A stretch of DNA of 64,000 bases from Amycolatopsis solani (GTDB lineage Bacteria > Actinomycetota > Actinomycetes > Mycobacteriales > Pseudonocardiaceae). The position numbers and the translations under genes were made by a program. Where the stretch lies: assembly GCF_033441515.1 (NCBI RefSeq), contig NZ_JAWQJT010000001.1, forward strand, positions 2,418,001-2,482,000, given 5' to 3'. Positions 43,892-54,120 of the stretch are shown piece after piece. Numbering within the stretch: the stretch's first letter is position 1; every line of letters starts with the position of its first letter. The notes beneath the pieces are model-generated. The model did not search any database and had not been told where the DNA came from. It saw only the letters and a list, made by a program, of their open reading frames with translations.

Positions 43892-44611
43892 ATGGGGACA
43901 ACCAGGGAAGTCGTGGTGACCGGCGGCGGCACGGGCATCGGCTACGCGGTCGCGGCCGCGTTCGCCGGCGAGCGCGTCACGATCACCGGCCGCCGTGAGC
44001 AGGTGCTGACCGAGGCCGCGACGCTGCTGGGCGCGCGGCCCGTCGTGTTCGACGCCGCCGATCCCGCGGCCGTCGAAGCCGCACTGGCGGAGTTGCCGGA
44101 CCGCGTCGACGTGCTCGTCAACAACGCCGGCGGCAACACGGACTTCCTCGACGCGGAGGGGGACGGGCTCGCCGGCTTCGCGGCCGCGTTCGAGCGCAAC
44201 CTCCGGTCCAATGTGGTCAGTGCCGCACTGGTGACGCACGCGCTGCGCGAGCGCTTCGCCGACGGCGCCCGGATCGTGACGATCGGCTCGATCGCCGCCC
44301 ACACCGGCGCCGGGTCGTACGGCGCCGCGAAGGCCGCGGTCGAGGGCTGGAACGTGAGCGTGGCCAGGGAGTTCGGCTCGCGCGGGATCACCGCGAACGT
44401 CGTCGCGCCCGGACTGATCGGCGACACCGAGTTCTTCCACGGGCAGCTCAGCGACCGCCGTCGCGAGTGGCTGGTCGGCAACACGATGAACAAGCGACCG
44501 GGCACGCCGGAAGACGTGGCCGCGGTGGTGGCGTTCCTGGCGAGCCCCGCCGCCGGGCACGTCACCGGCCAGGTGGTGCACGTCAACGGCGGGGCCCACC
44601 TGGGCAACTAG
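43892..44611 (+). CDS. SDR family oxidoreductase
   Basis: A 239-residue classical short-chain dehydrogenase: REVVVTGGGTGIGYAVAAAFAG (TGxxxGxG), VDVLVNNAGGN (NNAG), IVTIGSIAAHTGAGSYGAAKAAVEGW with catalytic Ser-Tyr-Lys (S, YGAAK), and GITANVVAPGLIGDTEF, ending VTGQVVHVNGGAHLGN. The RREQ after strand 2 (ITGRREQVL) suggests NADPH. It is close to FabG-type ketoreductases, but the substrate is unknown. It is divergent from the isochorismatase-Nudix run by 29 bases. Confidence 0.9.
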   Translation: MGTTREVVVTGGGTGIGYAVAAAFAGERVTITGRREQVLTEAATLLGARPVVFDAADPAAVEAALAELPDRVDVLVNNAGGNTDFLDAEGDGLAGFAAAFERNLRSNVVSAALVTHALRERFADGARIVTIGSIAAHTGAGSYGAAKAAVEGWNVSVAREFGSRGITANVVAPGLIGDTEFFHGQLSDRRREWLVGNTMNKRPGTPEDVAAVVAFLASPAAGHVTGQVVHVNGGAHLGN

Positions 44612-44650
44612 CGGCTCGTCGGGCCCCAGGCCGGGGCGCGGTGGCTGGAG

Positions 44651-44695
44651 GCCGGTCCCCGATCGCCAGGTCGGCGATGGCGCCCGGGGACCGGC
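44651..44695. terminator. Double-hairpin terminator
   Basis: Outer stem GCCGGTCCCCG (44651-44661) pairs with CGGGGACCGGC (44685-44695). Inside it ATCGCC/GGCGAT (44662-44678) forms a second hairpin. It lies between the convergent SDR and sugar dehydrogenase genes; the remaining spacer to 44840 shows a GTTTTTTT run near 44826 but no gene. Confidence 0.7.
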
Positions 44696-44840
44696 GCGGT
44701 GCTGCCGCGGGAACGCTATCTTCGGACCGCGTCCAACACGCGTAGGGGCGGGCGAAAACTCTTGGTACGAACTATGTTCCGCGATCCAGCGGCCGGGCGG
44801 AAGTGTTCCGGGCACCGGCTCGGTGTGTTTTTTTCACGGG

Positions 44841-46022
44841 TCAGGCGGGGGTGACCTTCAACAGCTTGTCGTCACTGCCGTCCGAAGTCGTCACGTACAG
44901 GGCGCCGTCCGGGCCGGTGCGGGCGGCTCGGAGGCGGCCGAACTTGTCGTCGAACTCGGGAGGCAGCGTGACGTCCAGGACCTTGCCCGCCGGGTCCAAG
45001 TGGTACAGCAGGAGCTTCTGGCCCTTCAGCGCCACCACGACCAGCGCGCCGTCGTTCGGGCCCCATTGGGTGCCGGTCAGGAAGGCGTCGCCGCTGATGG
45101 CCTCGGTGATCTTGCCGGAGGTCCACAGTGGACTGACCGCGTCCGGGAAGCGCTTGAGGTCGGTCATCGGGACGCTCTCGTCGTAGCTCGAGTCCGTGCC
45201 GCCCTTCGAGGGGTCCCAGCCGTAGTTGGCGCCCGGTTCGAGGAGGTTGACCTCGTCGTCGAACGTCGGGCCGTGCTCGGCGGTGATCACCTGGCCGCTG
45301 CCCGGGCGGATCGCCACGCCCTGGACGTTGCGGTGGCCGTAGGTGTAGATCAGCCGCTCGCGCGGGTCGGACGACGTGATGAACGGGTTGTCCGGCAACG
45401 GGTTCCCGGTCTTCGCGTCCAGCCGCAGGACCTTGCCACCGAGGGAGTGGCGGTCCTGGGAGATCGGGGCGCGGGCGGTGTCGCCGGTACCGACCAGCAG
45501 AGCGCCGTCCGGGGCGAACGTCGGGCGGCAGCCGGAGTGGCGGCCGCTGGGGTTGACCGGCAGGCCGGTCAGCAGGTCCTTCACCTTGGTCGCGCTCGCG
45601 CCGTCCTCGGCCAGCTTCCAGGTGACCAGCCGGATGTCGACGGCCTTGCCGCCTTCCTGGTGGTCCTGGCACGTGATGAACTCGCGGCTGGTGGCGAAGT
45701 CCGGGCTGACGACCATGCCGAGCAGCCCGCCTTCGCCCTTGACCAGGACGTCGGAGAAGTCGGCGCGGACCTCGGCCGCCTTCCCGTCGCGGACCAGCGC
45801 GAGCTTGCCGGGCCGCTGCGGGACGAGGATGCCGCCGTCGGGCAGGAACCCGATGTCCCAGCCGTGCTCGAGCCCGGCCGTCACCGTCTCGACCTTGAAC
45901 TTCCCGCTCGCGGCCGCCGGTGTCGTCGCGGGCGCGACGCTCTGGACCGGCTCGCTCGCCGCCCCCGAACAGCCCGCGACCAGCACGGACACCACACCGA
46001 TGAGACCCAGCACACGCCGCAT
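44841..46022 (-). CDS. PQQ-type sugar dehydrogenase lipoprotein
   Basis: A 393-residue exported beta-propeller of the glucose/sorbosone dehydrogenase family. ATG at 46022 is chosen with AGGA eight bases upstream (ATG 46031 is alternative). The signal MRRVLGLIGVVSVLVAGC carries a lipobox (LVAGC). Propeller motifs: GLEHGWDIGFLPDGGILVPQRPGKL, DFSDVLVKGEGGLLGMVVSPDF, SGCRPTFAPDGALLVGTGD, YGHRNVQGVAIRPGSGQVITAEHGPTFDDEVNLLEPGANYGWD split over the YGHRN and EHGP hallmarks. It would oxidise a sugar outside the membrane; whether PQQ is really used cannot be told. Confidence 0.88.
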   Translation of the reverse strand: MRRVLGLIGVVSVLVAGCSGAASEPVQSVAPATTPAAASGKFKVETVTAGLEHGWDIGFLPDGGILVPQRPGKLALVRDGKAAEVRADFSDVLVKGEGGLLGMVVSPDFATSREFITCQDHQEGGKAVDIRLVTWKLAEDGASATKVKDLLTGLPVNPSGRHSGCRPTFAPDGALLVGTGDTARAPISQDRHSLGGKVLRLDAKTGNPLPDNPFITSSDPRERLIYTYGHRNVQGVAIRPGSGQVITAEHGPTFDDEVNLLEPGANYGWDPSKGGTDSSYDESVPMTDLKRFPDAVSPLWTSGKITEAISGDAFLTGTQWGPNDGALVVVALKGQKLLLYHLDPAGKVLDVTLPPEFDDKFGRLRAARTGPDGALYVTTSDGSDDKLLKVTPA

Positions 46023-46038
46023 AGGACTCATCCTGCCA

Positions 46039-46865
46039 TCAACCGGTGAAATCGCCGTTCGCCACCGCGCGCGTCAGGAACTCCAGGGCGCCCGCGTCCG
46101 GGAGGTAGTGCCCGGTGCCCGGGAGCAGGTCGACCTCGGCGCCGAACGCCTCGAGCCGCCGCTTCGTCGTCGCGGAGTCGACCATGGCGTCGTCCGCCCC
46201 GACGACCGCGTACACCGGCATGGTCAGCCGGCCCAGTGCCGCGTCGCCGAAGACCGGGAACGGGCCGGTGCGGTACCGGTAGTTCGCCGACACGAGCAGC
46301 TGGTGCTCGACGATCGGCGACGACGCCGGCTCGCCCAGCGTGTCCGCCATCGCCTTCCGCCGCCCCTTCTCACCCAGCAGGGCCAGTAGCACCGATTTGA
46401 CGACGAACGCCTTCTTCATCGGGCCCAGCCCGACCGGGCACTGCAGGGCGAGCGCCGCGACGCGCGCGGGCCGGCGGGTCGCGTGGTCGAGGGCGAGCCA
46501 GCCGCCGAACGACGACGCCAGGAACGCCGCCCGGTCCACCGCGAAGTGATCGAGCACCGCGTCCAGCCACGCCGCGTACCGGTCGCCGTCGAGCGGCGGC
46601 CGCGTCTCGGCGCTCATTCCCGGCTCGCCGATGACGTCGACGGCGTACACCCGGAACGTTCCGATCAGCGCGGGCAGCCGCCCGGCCCACTCCGCCGAGT
46701 TGCTCCCTGAGCCGTGCAGGAGCACCAGTGGCGGCGCGCTCCCCGGCCGGACACCAGCACGAACGTCTCGCCCTCCGGCGTCGGCACGCGCACTTCCTCA
46801 TGGGGGACGGGCCAGGTACCCGGCCGCACCAGTCCGGACTCGTAGGCGAACACCACCGCGTGCAC
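46039..46865 (-). pseudogene. Alpha/beta hydrolase with a one-base frameshift
   Basis: From GTG 46865 the frame gives VHAVVFAYESGLVRPGTWP, then GETFVLVSGRG, and breaks at the CCCC run 46741-46744. The next frame continues with PPLVLLHGSGSNSAEWAGRL, AAFLASSFGGWLALDHATRRP (nucleophile elbow SxGG variant SSFGG), VVGADDAMVD and LPGTGHYLPD (catalytic His) to the stop at 46039. Adding one G in that run would restore a full hydrolase of about 275 residues. It is either a true early-decay pseudogene or a sequencing error in a homopolymer. Confidence 0.7.
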
Positions 46866-46965
46866 CGCTTCGCAGTCGTGGAGCGCACTCCGGTGGTCTG
46901 GGGCAACCTGCCGCCCGCGTTCGTCTACCGCGCGGCGCTCCCGGTCACGGCGGGGAGGGCCCGGC

Positions 46966-47169
46966 GTGGAAAGCCTGCTACGGCCGCTGCTTGACGCGCC
47001 CGCGGTGGTCGCGGGCCGCTGCCTGGTGGGGCTGCGGACGCTGGTGCCGCGGGTCGCGGGCTCGGCGGCCATGCCGTACCGCCGGTTCGCGGCGGGGAGC
47101 GTCATGGCGGCGGTGCTGTGGGCGGGCGCGGAACTGCTGGTGGGTCACACGACGGCGCTGGTGCTCTGA
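46966..47169 (+). pseudogene. DedA-family fragment
   Basis: A 67-codon ORF (GTG 46966, GGGGAGGG upstream) containing VVAGRCLVGLRTLVPRVAGSA, AMPYRRFAAGSV and AAVLWAGAELLVGH. These match the middle/end of DedA (SNARE-associated) membrane proteins, which carry GRFxxGLRxxxPxxAG and mxxxxF. The first two-thirds of the usual protein are missing and no matching sequence was found just upstream. With the frameshifted hydrolase next to it, this is a stretch of decaying genes. Translation of the stub remains possible. Confidence 0.5.
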
Positions 47170-47918
47170 AGCCGCTGCGCGGTTTCGGCGTCCGCGGGCA
47201 GGAACGTCTCCAGCTTCAGCTCCGACACCGTGACGTCCGCCGCCGTCGCGAACGTGGTGATCGCCGTGATCAGCCGCAGCTCGCCGGCCGAGCTGGCCAG
47301 CCGGACCGGCACCGCGAACCCGAGGTGCTCCGGCCCCGGCGCGGCCGCCGGCGGCAGGTAGCCCTCCAGCTCGGCGAGCTGGGCGGCCAGCCGCTCGTCC
47401 GGGAGGCGGGCCAGGTCGTTGCGGAGGCGTTCGAGGATGTGCCGCGCCCAGTCGTCGAGGTTGCGCACGCGCGGCGCCATCCCGCGCGGGTGCAGTGCGA
47501 GCCGCAGCGTGTCCACCGGTTCTTCGAGCAGTTCCGGCGCGACGCCCTCGGTGAGCAGCGAGAAGGCGTCGTTCTTCGCGACGAGCACGCCGTAGCGGTC
47601 GACGACGAGCGCGGGGTAGGGGCGATGGCCGTCGAGCAGCCGCCGCAGCCCGTCGAGCACCGGCCGGATCGCCGGGTCGTCGAGCCGCGTCTCGGGGTAC
47701 GACGGCGCGAAACCCGCGGCGTGCAGCAGGCCGTTGCGCTCTCGCAGCGGCAGTTCGAGGGACTCGGCGACGCGCAGCACCATGCCGCGGCCGGGGAGTG
47801 AGCGCCCGCTCTCCATGAAACTCACGTGCCGCTGCGTGGTCCCGGCCCGCAACGCCAGGTCGAGCTGGCTGAGGTGCCGTCGCGTGCGCCAGTCCTTGAG
47901 CGCCGTTCCGAAGTTCAC
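47145..47918 (-). CDS. XRE family regulator with MmyB-like ligand domain
   Basis: A 257-residue regulator. The N-terminal HTH is LKDWRTRRHLSQLDLALRAGTTQRHVSFMESGRSLP at about residues 5-40. The C-terminal MmyB domain (PALVVDRYGVLVAKNDAFSLL, LRNDLARLPDERLAAQLAELEG, VPVRLASSAGELRLITAITTFATAADVTVSELKLETFLPAD in parts) is a PAS-like fold that in related proteins binds a fatty acid-like ligand. It is divergent to an LLM oxidoreductase gene by 74 bases, the typical arrangement of a regulator with its target. Confidence 0.88.
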   Translation of the reverse strand: MNFGTALKDWRTRRHLSQLDLALRAGTTQRHVSFMESGRSLPGRGMVLRVAESLELPLRERNGLLHAAGFAPSYPETRLDDPAIRPVLDGLRRLLDGHRPYPALVVDRYGVLVAKNDAFSLLTEGVAPELLEEPVDTLRLALHPRGMAPRVRNLDDWARHILERLRNDLARLPDERLAAQLAELEGYLPPAAAPGPEHLGFAVPVRLASSAGELRLITAITTFATAADVTVSELKLETFLPADAETAQRLQSTSAVV

Positions 47919-47992
47919 GCGCCCATCCTGCTCGGCCGCGCCATTCCCCGTGGGGAATTGAGGGCATACCCCGTTTTCGCGACGCTTCGGCC

Positions 47993-48916
47993 ATGACGAA
48001 ATACGGCCTGGTCGTGCCGACCTACCAGCCCATCCTCGACGCCGGGCGGACCGCGCCCGAGCTGGTCGGCGTCGCCGTCGAAGCGGAACGCCTCGGCCTC
48101 GACTCGGTGTGGGTCGGCGACACCCTCGCGCGGGCACCCCTCGACGCGTTGACCGTGCTCGCCGCCTTCGCTGCCCGGACCTCGCGGGTGACGCTGGGGA
48201 CGGCCGCGCTGCTCCCGGCGTTGCGGAACCCGATCCTGACGGCGAACCAGCTGCTTTCCCTCGACCTGCTCAGCGAAGGCAGGCTCACGGTGGCGGTCGG
48301 CGCCGGGTTCGCCGGGCGCAGCGAGCCGGAGTTCGCGTTCGCGGGCGTCCCGTGGGAGCGGCGGCGGGCCCGCCTGGACGACATCGTGGGCCTGTGGCGG
48401 GCGGCGTGGCGCGGTGAGAAGTCGTTCCACGGCGAGGTGCTGCACCACGACTCGCTGCCCGCGTTCCCCCTGCCCGCGCGGGACGGCGGCCCGCCGGTGT
48501 GGCTGGCCGCGTACACGCCGGGGGCGCTGGAGCGGATCGGACGGCTTTACGACGGCTGGCTGCCGTACCCGCCGGACCCCGCGGACTACGGGTCCGGCCT
48601 GGCCCGGATCCGCGCGCGGGCGACGCGGCCGGTGACCCCGGCCCTGTTCGCGACGGTCCTGATCGAGGACGATCCCGGCCGCGGGCGGGCACTGCTGGAG
48701 GAGTACTGCCACCGCAACTACGGGATGCCCGCCGACTTCGTGCAGGGGATCCAGCTGCAGGTGTGCGGGAGCGCCGCGGAGGTCGCTTCGCGGCTGCGGG
48801 AGTACGAAGGCGCGGAGCACTTCCTGCTGCGCATCGCGAGCACCGACCCGAAGGTCTTCGACGTGCAGCTGACCCGGGTCGCGGAGGTGGTGGAACTGCT
48901 GCGTGACCAGCCGTGA
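47993..48916 (+). CDS. LLM class flavin/F420-dependent oxidoreductase
   Basis: A 307-residue luciferase-like monooxygenase/reductase. KYGLVVPTYQPILDAGRTAPELVGVAVEAERLGLDSVWVGD is the N-terminal barrel start (in parts), LGTAALLPALRNPILTANQLLSLDLLSEGRLTVAVGAGF the central motif, and RRARLDDIVGLWRAAW the helix near the active site. It is probably controlled by the divergent MmyB-like regulator. Substrate and cofactor (FMN or F420) are not resolved. mfd starts 37 bases downstream. Confidence 0.85.
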   Translation: MTKYGLVVPTYQPILDAGRTAPELVGVAVEAERLGLDSVWVGDTLARAPLDALTVLAAFAARTSRVTLGTAALLPALRNPILTANQLLSLDLLSEGRLTVAVGAGFAGRSEPEFAFAGVPWERRRARLDDIVGLWRAAWRGEKSFHGEVLHHDSLPAFPLPARDGGPPVWLAAYTPGALERIGRLYDGWLPYPPDPADYGSGLARIRARATRPVTPALFATVLIEDDPGRGRALLEEYCHRNYGMPADFVQGIQLQVCGSAAEVASRLREYEGAEHFLLRIASTDPKVFDVQLTRVAEVVELLRDQP

Positions 48917-48953
48917 TCGGAAACCTGTCGGGGGTGGCACGTAGGCTGGGACG

Positions 48954-51900
48954 GTGACCGAAGCTCCACTGTCCGGACTCCTCACCGCCATCCTTCCCGA
49001 CCCGGCGCTGCGCGGCGTGGTCGAGCGCGCCGGCGCGCCGCTGCTCGAACTGCAGGGCCCGATCGCCGCCCGGCAGCTCGTCGCCGCCGCCCTCGCGGCG
49101 GACGACGGGGCGGGCAAACCCGTGCTCGCCGTGACCGCCACCGGTCGCGAGGCCGACGAGCTGACCGCGTCGCTCGGCGCGATGCTGGGCGCGAGCAGAG
49201 TCGCCGACTTCCCGAGCTGGGAGACGCTCCCGCACGAGCGGCTCTCGCCCCGCGCGGACACCGTCGGGCGCCGCCTGGAGGTGCTGCACCGGCTGAAGAC
49301 CGGGGACGACTCCCTGCGCGTCGTCGTCGCGACCGTCCGCAGCCTGATCCAGCCGATGGCGCCCGGGCTCGGCTCGCTGAAGCCGATCGACCTCGTCGTC
49401 GGCGAGGAGGAGCCGTTCGAGGAACTGCTCGAACGGCTCGTCGAGCTGGCGTACGTCCGCGTGGACATGGTCGAGAAGCGCGGCGAGTTCGCCGTCCGCG
49501 GCGGCATCCTCGACCTGTTCGGGCCGACCGCGCAGCACCCCGTCCGCGTCGAGTTCTGGGGCGACGAGGTCAGCGAGATCCGCGCGTTCGCCGTCTCCGA
49601 CCAGCGGTCGCTGCCCGGCGAGATCCCGCGCGTCACCGCGCCGCCGTGCCGCGAGCTGCTGCTCACCGCGCCGGTCAAGGAGAAGGCCGCGGAGCTGGCG
49701 AAAACGTACGAAGCGGACGCGCACCTGGCCGAAATGCTCACCAAGCTGGCCGACGGCATCCCGGTCGAGGGCATGGAGGCGCTCATCCCGGTCCTCTGCG
49801 AAGGCGAGCTGGAGCTGCTCACCGACGCGATGCCGGTCGGCGCGCACGTGCTGCTCACCGACCCGGAGAAGATCCGCGCCCGCGCCGCCGACCTCGTCCG
49901 CACCGGCCAGGAGTTCCTCGAAGCGTCCTGGACGACGGCCGCGGCGGGCGGGCAGGCCCCGATCGACCTGGGCGCGTCCGCCTACCGCGGGCTCGACGAG
50001 ATCGCGTCGCACGCGCAGGACACCAAGCGCGCCTGGTGGACCCTCACCCAGCTGACCAGCGAAGACCCGGACGTCTACCGCGTCGCGATCGAGGCCGCGC
50101 CCGCCTACCGCGGCGAGCTCGAACGCGCGACGACGGACCTGCGCGCGCACATCGCGGCGGGCGGCACGGCGGTGCTCGTCGTCGCCGGCCACGGCACCGC
50201 GGCGCGCGCGGTCGAGCAGTTCTCGGCCGCCGACGTCCCGGCCGCCTTGGCGGGCGACGGCCTCACCGGCGTGCCGGCGGCGGGCCTCGTCACAGTCACG
50301 TGCGGCGGCTTGACCGACGGCTTCATCTCCCCGGAGCGCGCGCTGGTCGTGCTCACCGAGGCGGACCTGACCGGCCGCGGTTCCGGCGCCGGAACGTCCA
50401 CAAAGGACCTCACGGCCAAGATGCCGTCCCGGCGGCGCAACGCCGTCGACCCGCTCGCGCTGAAGGCCGGCGACTACGTCGTGCACGAGCAGCACGGCAT
50501 CGGCCGGTTCGTCGAGATGGTGCAGCGGACGGTCGCCGGCGCCACCCGCGAGTACCTGCTGCTGGAGTACGGCTCGTCCAAGCGCGGGCACCCGGGCGAC
50601 CGGCTGTTCGTCCCGACCGACCAGCTCGACGAGGTGTCCAAGTACGTCGGCGGCGAGCTGCCGACACTGAACAAGCTCGGCGGCTCCGACTGGAAGAACA
50701 CCAAGGCCAGGGCCAAGAAGGCGGTCAAGGAGATCGCCGCCGAGCTGGTGCAGCTCTACGCCGCGCGGCAGGCCGCCCCGGGGCACGCGTTCGGCCCGGA
50801 CACGCCGTGGCAGGGCGAGCTGGAGGACGCCTTCCCGTTCACCGAGACGAACGACCAGCTGGCCGCGATCGACGAGGTCAAGTCCGACATGGAACGCGGC
50901 GTCCCGATGGACCGCGTCATCTGCGGCGACGTCGGTTACGGCAAGACGGAGATCGCGGTGCGGGCGGCGTTCAAGGCGGTGCAGGACGGCAAGCAGGTCG
51001 CCGTCCTCGTCCCGACGACGCTGCTGGCCCAGCAGCACCTGAACACCTTCCAGGAGCGGATGCGCTCGTTCCCGGTGACGATCAAGGGCCTGTCCCGCTT
51101 CACGAACAAGTCCGAGTCGGACGTCATCTTGGAACAGCTCGCCGCCGGCGAGGTCGACATCGTGATCGGCACGCACCGCCTGCTGCAGACCGGCATCCGC
51201 TACAAGGACCTCGGGCTCGTGATCGTCGACGAGGAGCAGCGCTTCGGCGTCGAGCACAAGGAGCACATCAAGGCGCTGCGCACGCACGTCGACGTGCTCA
51301 CCATGTCGGCGACGCCGATCCCGCGCACGCTGGAGATGTCGCTGGCCGGCATCCGCGAGATGTCGACGATCCTGACCCCGCCGGAAGACCGCCACCCGAT
51401 CCTGACCTACGTCGGCGCGTACGACGACAAGCAGGTCGGCGCGGCCATCCGCCGCGAACTGCTGCGTGACGGCCAGGTCTTCTACGTCCACAACCGCGTC
51501 TCCTCGATCGAGAAGGCGGCGCGGCACATCCGCGAGCTGGTGCCGGAGGCGCGCGTCGTCACCGCGCACGGCCAGATGAACGAGGACAAGCTCGAGAAGA
51601 TCATCCAGGGTTTCTGGGAGAACGAGTACGACGTCCTGGTGTGCACCACGATCGTCGAGACCGGGCTGGACATCTCGAACGCGAACACGCTGCTGGTCGA
51701 ACGCGGTGACCTGCTCGGGCTGGCCCAGCTGCACCAGCTGCGCGGCCGCGTCGGCCGTGGCCGCGACCGCGGGTACGCGTACTTCCTGTACCCACCGGAG
51801 GCCCCGCTGACGGAGACGGCGCACGACCGGCTGGCGACGATCGCGCAGAACACCGAACTGGGCGCGGGCATGGCGGTCGCGATGAAGGACCTCGAGATCC

Positions 51901-52523
51901 GCGGCGCGGGCAACATCCTCGGCGCGGAGCAGTCCGGGCACATCGCGGGTGTCGGGTTCGACCTCTACGTGCGGTTGGTCGGCGAAGCGGTCGACGCGTT
52001 CCGCAGGCACGCGGGCGCGGAGCCGGCGGAGGACGAGGAGATGGCCGACGTCCGCGTCGACCTCCCGATCGACGCCCACATCCCGCACGACTACGTCCCG
52101 GGTGAGCGCCTGCGGCTGGAGGCGTACCGCAAGATCGCGGCGGCGCCGGACGCCGAAGGCCTCGACGCCGTGCGCGAGGAGCTGATCGACCGCTACGGCC
52201 AGCCGCCGGCCCCGGTCACCCGGCTGCTGGCGGTGGCGAAGTTCCGCCACACGTGCCGCGAGGCGGGCGTGACGGAGGTGGCGGTCCAGGGCAACACCAT
52301 CCGCTTCGCGCCGTTGCCGCTGGCCGATTCGCAGCTGGTGCGCCTGAAGCGGCTGTACCCGAAGGCGGTGTACAAGGCGGTGACGAACACGGTGTCGGTG
52401 CCGAAGCCGACCGAGGGCCCGGCGGGCGGCCGGATCGGCGCGCCGACGTTGCGGGACGTGGAACTGCTGGACTGGTGCGCGAAACTGCTGGCGCAGCTGA
52501 CCAAGAAACCCGCGGCGGTGTAG
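48954..52523 (+). CDS. mfd: Transcription-repair coupling factor
   Basis: A 1189-residue DNA translocase that removes RNA polymerase stalled at lesions and recruits UvrABC. Order: UvrB-homology region with degenerate ATPase at about 25-350, the RNA polymerase-interaction domain from about 500 ([17 protein letters not shown]), the RecG-like helicase at about 600-960 (Walker [66 protein letters not shown]) and the TRCF C-terminal domain. It directly precedes the SurA-like and mazG genes, as in other actinobacteria. Confidence 0.97.
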   Translation: MTEAPLSGLLTAILPDPALRGVVERAGAPLLELQGPIAARQLVAAALAADDGAGKPVLAVTATGREADELTASLGAMLGASRVADFPSWETLPHERLSPRADTVGRRLEVLHRLKTGDDSLRVVVATVRSLIQPMAPGLGSLKPIDLVVGEEEPFEELLERLVELAYVRVDMVEKRGEFAVRGGILDLFGPTAQHPVRVEFWGDEVSEIRAFAVSDQRSLPGEIPRVTAPPCRELLLTAPVKEKAAELAKTYEADAHLAEMLTKLADGIPVEGMEALIPVLCEGELELLTDAMPVGAHVLLTDPEKIRARAADLVRTGQEFLEASWTTAAAGGQAPIDLGASAYRGLDEIASHAQDTKRAWWTLTQLTSEDPDVYRVAIEAAPAYRGELERATTDLRAHIAAGGTAVLVVAGHGTAARAVEQFSAADVPAALAGDGLTGVPAAGLVTVTCGGLTDGFISPERALVVLTEADLTGRGSGAGTSTKDLTAKMPSRRRNAVDPLALKAGDYVVHEQHGIGRFVEMVQRTVAGATREYLLLEYGSSKRGHPGDRLFVPTDQLDEVSKYVGGELPTLNKLGGSDWKNTKARAKKAVKEIAAELVQLYAARQAAPGHAFGPDTPWQGELEDAFPFTETNDQLAAIDEVKSDMERGVPMDRVICGDVGYGKTEIAVRAAFKAVQDGKQVAVLVPTTLLAQQHLNTFQERMRSFPVTIKGLSRFTNKSESDVILEQLAAGEVDIVIGTHRLLQTGIRYKDLGLVIVDEEQRFGVEHKEHIKALRTHVDVLTMSATPIPRTLEMSLAGIREMSTILTPPEDRHPILTYVGAYDDKQVGAAIRRELLRDGQVFYVHNRVSSIEKAARHIRELVPEARVVTAHGQMNEDKLEKIIQGFWENEYDVLVCTTIVETGLDISNANTLLVERGDLLGLAQLHQLRGRVGRGRDRGYAYFLYPPEAPLTETAHDRLATIAQNTELGAGMAVAMKDLEIRGAGNILGAEQSGHIAGVGFDLYVRLVGEAVDAFRRHAGAEPAEDEEMADVRVDLPIDAHIPHDYVPGERLRLEAYRKIAAAPDAEGLDAVREELIDRYGQPPAPVTRLLAVAKFRHTCREAGVTEVAVQGNTIRFAPLPLADSQLVRLKRLYPKAVYKAVTNTVSVPKPTEGPAGGRIGAPTLRDVELLDWCAKLLAQLTKKPAAV

Positions 52524-52548
52524 TGCAGCGGACTTGGCCGGTGGCCGG

Positions 52549-52600
52549 GTGGTCGTGAGTGTTAAGTCGGGTTCTAACCCGACTTAACACTCACGACCAC
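52549..52600. terminator. Recurrent palindrome, copy 4 (bidirectional terminator)
   Basis: Perfect 25-base arms (GTGGTCGTGAGTGTTAAGTC onward) with a 2-base centre lie between mfd and the convergent small gene. The TAA of that gene (52584-52586) is inside the right arm. This copy reads GTTAAGTC where the other three have GTTTAGTC. Confidence 0.85.
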
Positions 52601-53009
52601 CTGCGGCTTCTGCGCTAAACATCGGGGGCGACGCCGTCGCCAGGCCCATCCGCACCTGCTCGGCCGGTACCGGAACCGCGCCGGCGCCGGACATCGGTAG
52701 GGGGCGGGGTTTCCGCGGCATCCGCGAGCCCGAACCCCCGCCGCGTCCGGGGTACACCAGCAACCCCCGGGCCGGGTCCGGCACCGCGTCCAGCGCCGCC
52801 GTGACCACCGGCAGGCCCCGGAACGCGTCCCGTCGTTCCTCGCTCCCGAACTCGATTTCGAGCACCACACCCCACCGGTGCTCGTGCCACACCCACTGCT
52901 CGGCGCCGTTCGTCAGCGCCGCTTCGGCGAGTGCGTCACCGTAGGCGAGCCGCCACTTCGTGGCCGTGTGCTCACCGTCGAAGACTTCGATGGTCAGCCA
53001 ATGGTCCAT
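52584..53009 (-). CDS. Conserved hypothetical protein
   Basis: A 141-residue protein I recognise only as a recurrent actinobacterial hypothetical. Residues 1-85 look folded (LTIEVFDGEHTATKWRLAYGDALAEAAL, EQWVWHEHRWGVVLEIEF, FRGLPVVTAALDAVPDPARGLLVYPGRGGGSGSR in parts); the tail is Pro/Arg/Ala-rich (MPRKPRPLPMSGAGAVPVP). No signal peptide or membrane span. The last codons REC-stop come from the recurrent palindrome, so the C-terminus may have been changed by that insertion. Confidence 0.7.
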   Translation of the reverse strand: MDHWLTIEVFDGEHTATKWRLAYGDALAEAALTNGAEQWVWHEHRWGVVLEIEFGSEERRDAFRGLPVVTAALDAVPDPARGLLVYPGRGGGSGSRMPRKPRPLPMSGAGAVPVPAEQVRMGLATASPPMFSAEAAGGREC

Positions 53010-53085
53010 AAGTCGACATTACGGCCGCCGTCACCCCATGGGTGTTGCGGTTCGGCACCGATGGTGTGAGAGGGTATGCGTTGTG

Positions 53086-54120
53086 ATGCGGATCATGGGG
53101 CGCCCTCGCGCGCTGGTCGCGGTCGTTGCCGGTGCACTTCTGCTCGCCGGGTGCGGTTCGGGCCCCAGCCAGGTCGGCAGCGCCGTCGTCGTCGGCGACC
53201 GGTCGGTTTCCCTCGACTCGGTGCAGTCGATGATCGACCAGGCCGTCCGCGAACACCCGTACGCGAAGAAGCTCGCCGGTGAGCACAAGCTCGACGTGCT
53301 CGGCCGCGAGATCGTCCGGCAGACCGTCCTCCACGAGCTGACCCTGCGTGCCGCCAAGCAGGAGAACCTCGTGGCGGACCAGGCGAAGATCGCCGGGCTG
53401 GCCGCGCAGGTGACTCCCGCCCCCGTTACCGACACCGGGCAGGGCGACCAGGTCGCCGTCACGCAGATCGTCTCGAAGCTGCGCGACCGCAACGAGGTCG
53501 CGAGCGACGTCGTGCTGGAGCAGCAGCTCGCGCAGAAGACGCTGCCGAAGCTGTCGGTCGGCGCGGACTACATCGGCATCACCGCCACCGCGGACAACGA
53601 CCGCGCGGCCCGCACCCGCGCCTTCGACCTCGCGAAGGAATTCGCCGACGACCCCGGCAAGGTGCAGGCGACCGTCCAGCAGGCGCAGCAGGAAGGGCAG
53701 CAGGCCCAGCAGACCGGGATGCCCGGCCCCAGCGGGTATTCCGCCGGGCAGACCGCCGAACTCTTCGGCGCGGCGCAGTACCTCGGCCTCGCGCAGACCG
53801 CGCTCTTCGGCTCGGAGAAGAACAGCGTCGTCGTCTTCCAGGCGCAGAAGCCGCAGAGCCCGGACTGGTTCGTCTTCGTCATCCGCGCCCGCGGCACCGA
53901 CCAGGCCGTGCCGGCCGACCAGGAAGCGCAAAAGCCGACGGACGCGCAGCTGACGTCGATCGGCACCCGGCTGCTCCAGCCCTACCTCGGGCAGAGCGGC
54001 CTGCGCGTCAACCCGCGCTACGGCGTGTGGGATGTTGTGGGCATGAACCTCGTGCCGAACGCCGACGCCACCCAGGGCACCGTGCTGCCCGTGCGCGGTG
54101 CCGCACCCGCGCAGCAGTGA
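53086..54120 (+). CDS. SurA N-terminal domain lipoprotein (chaperone-like)
   Basis: A 344-residue exported lipoprotein: MGRPRALVAVVAGALLLAGC gives signal and lipobox (LLAGC). The mature part has the SurA-type helical region (DSVQSMIDQAVREHPYAKKLAGEHKLDVLGREIVRQTVLHELTLRAAKQE in parts), a Gln-rich stretch (VQATVQQAQQEGQQAQQTG) and a C-terminal beta part (NPRYGVWD). No clear PPIase domain is present. It may help fold exported proteins. ATG 53086 or the adjacent GTG 53083 starts it. mazG begins in its stop (GTGA), a conserved mfd-SurA-mazG order. Confidence 0.85.
   Translation: MRIMGRPRALVAVVAGALLLAGCGSGPSQVGSAVVVGDRSVSLDSVQSMIDQAVREHPYAKKLAGEHKLDVLGREIVRQTVLHELTLRAAKQENLVADQAKIAGLAAQVTPAPVTDTGQGDQVAVTQIVSKLRDRNEVASDVVLEQQLAQKTLPKLSVGADYIGITATADNDRAARTRAFDLAKEFADDPGKVQATVQQAQQEGQQAQQTGMPGPSGYSAGQTAELFGAAQYLGLAQTALFGSEKNSVVVFQAQKPQSPDWFVFVIRARGTDQAVPADQEAQKPTDAQLTSIGTRLLQPYLGQSGLRVNPRYGVWDVVGMNLVPNADATQGTVLPVRGAAPAQQ

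Noticed and set aside
48285..52250. Very long minus-strand open frame opposite mfd
   Set aside because: It is the GC-rich complement of a complete, motif-rich mfd gene; the product is low-complexity with no recognisable domain.
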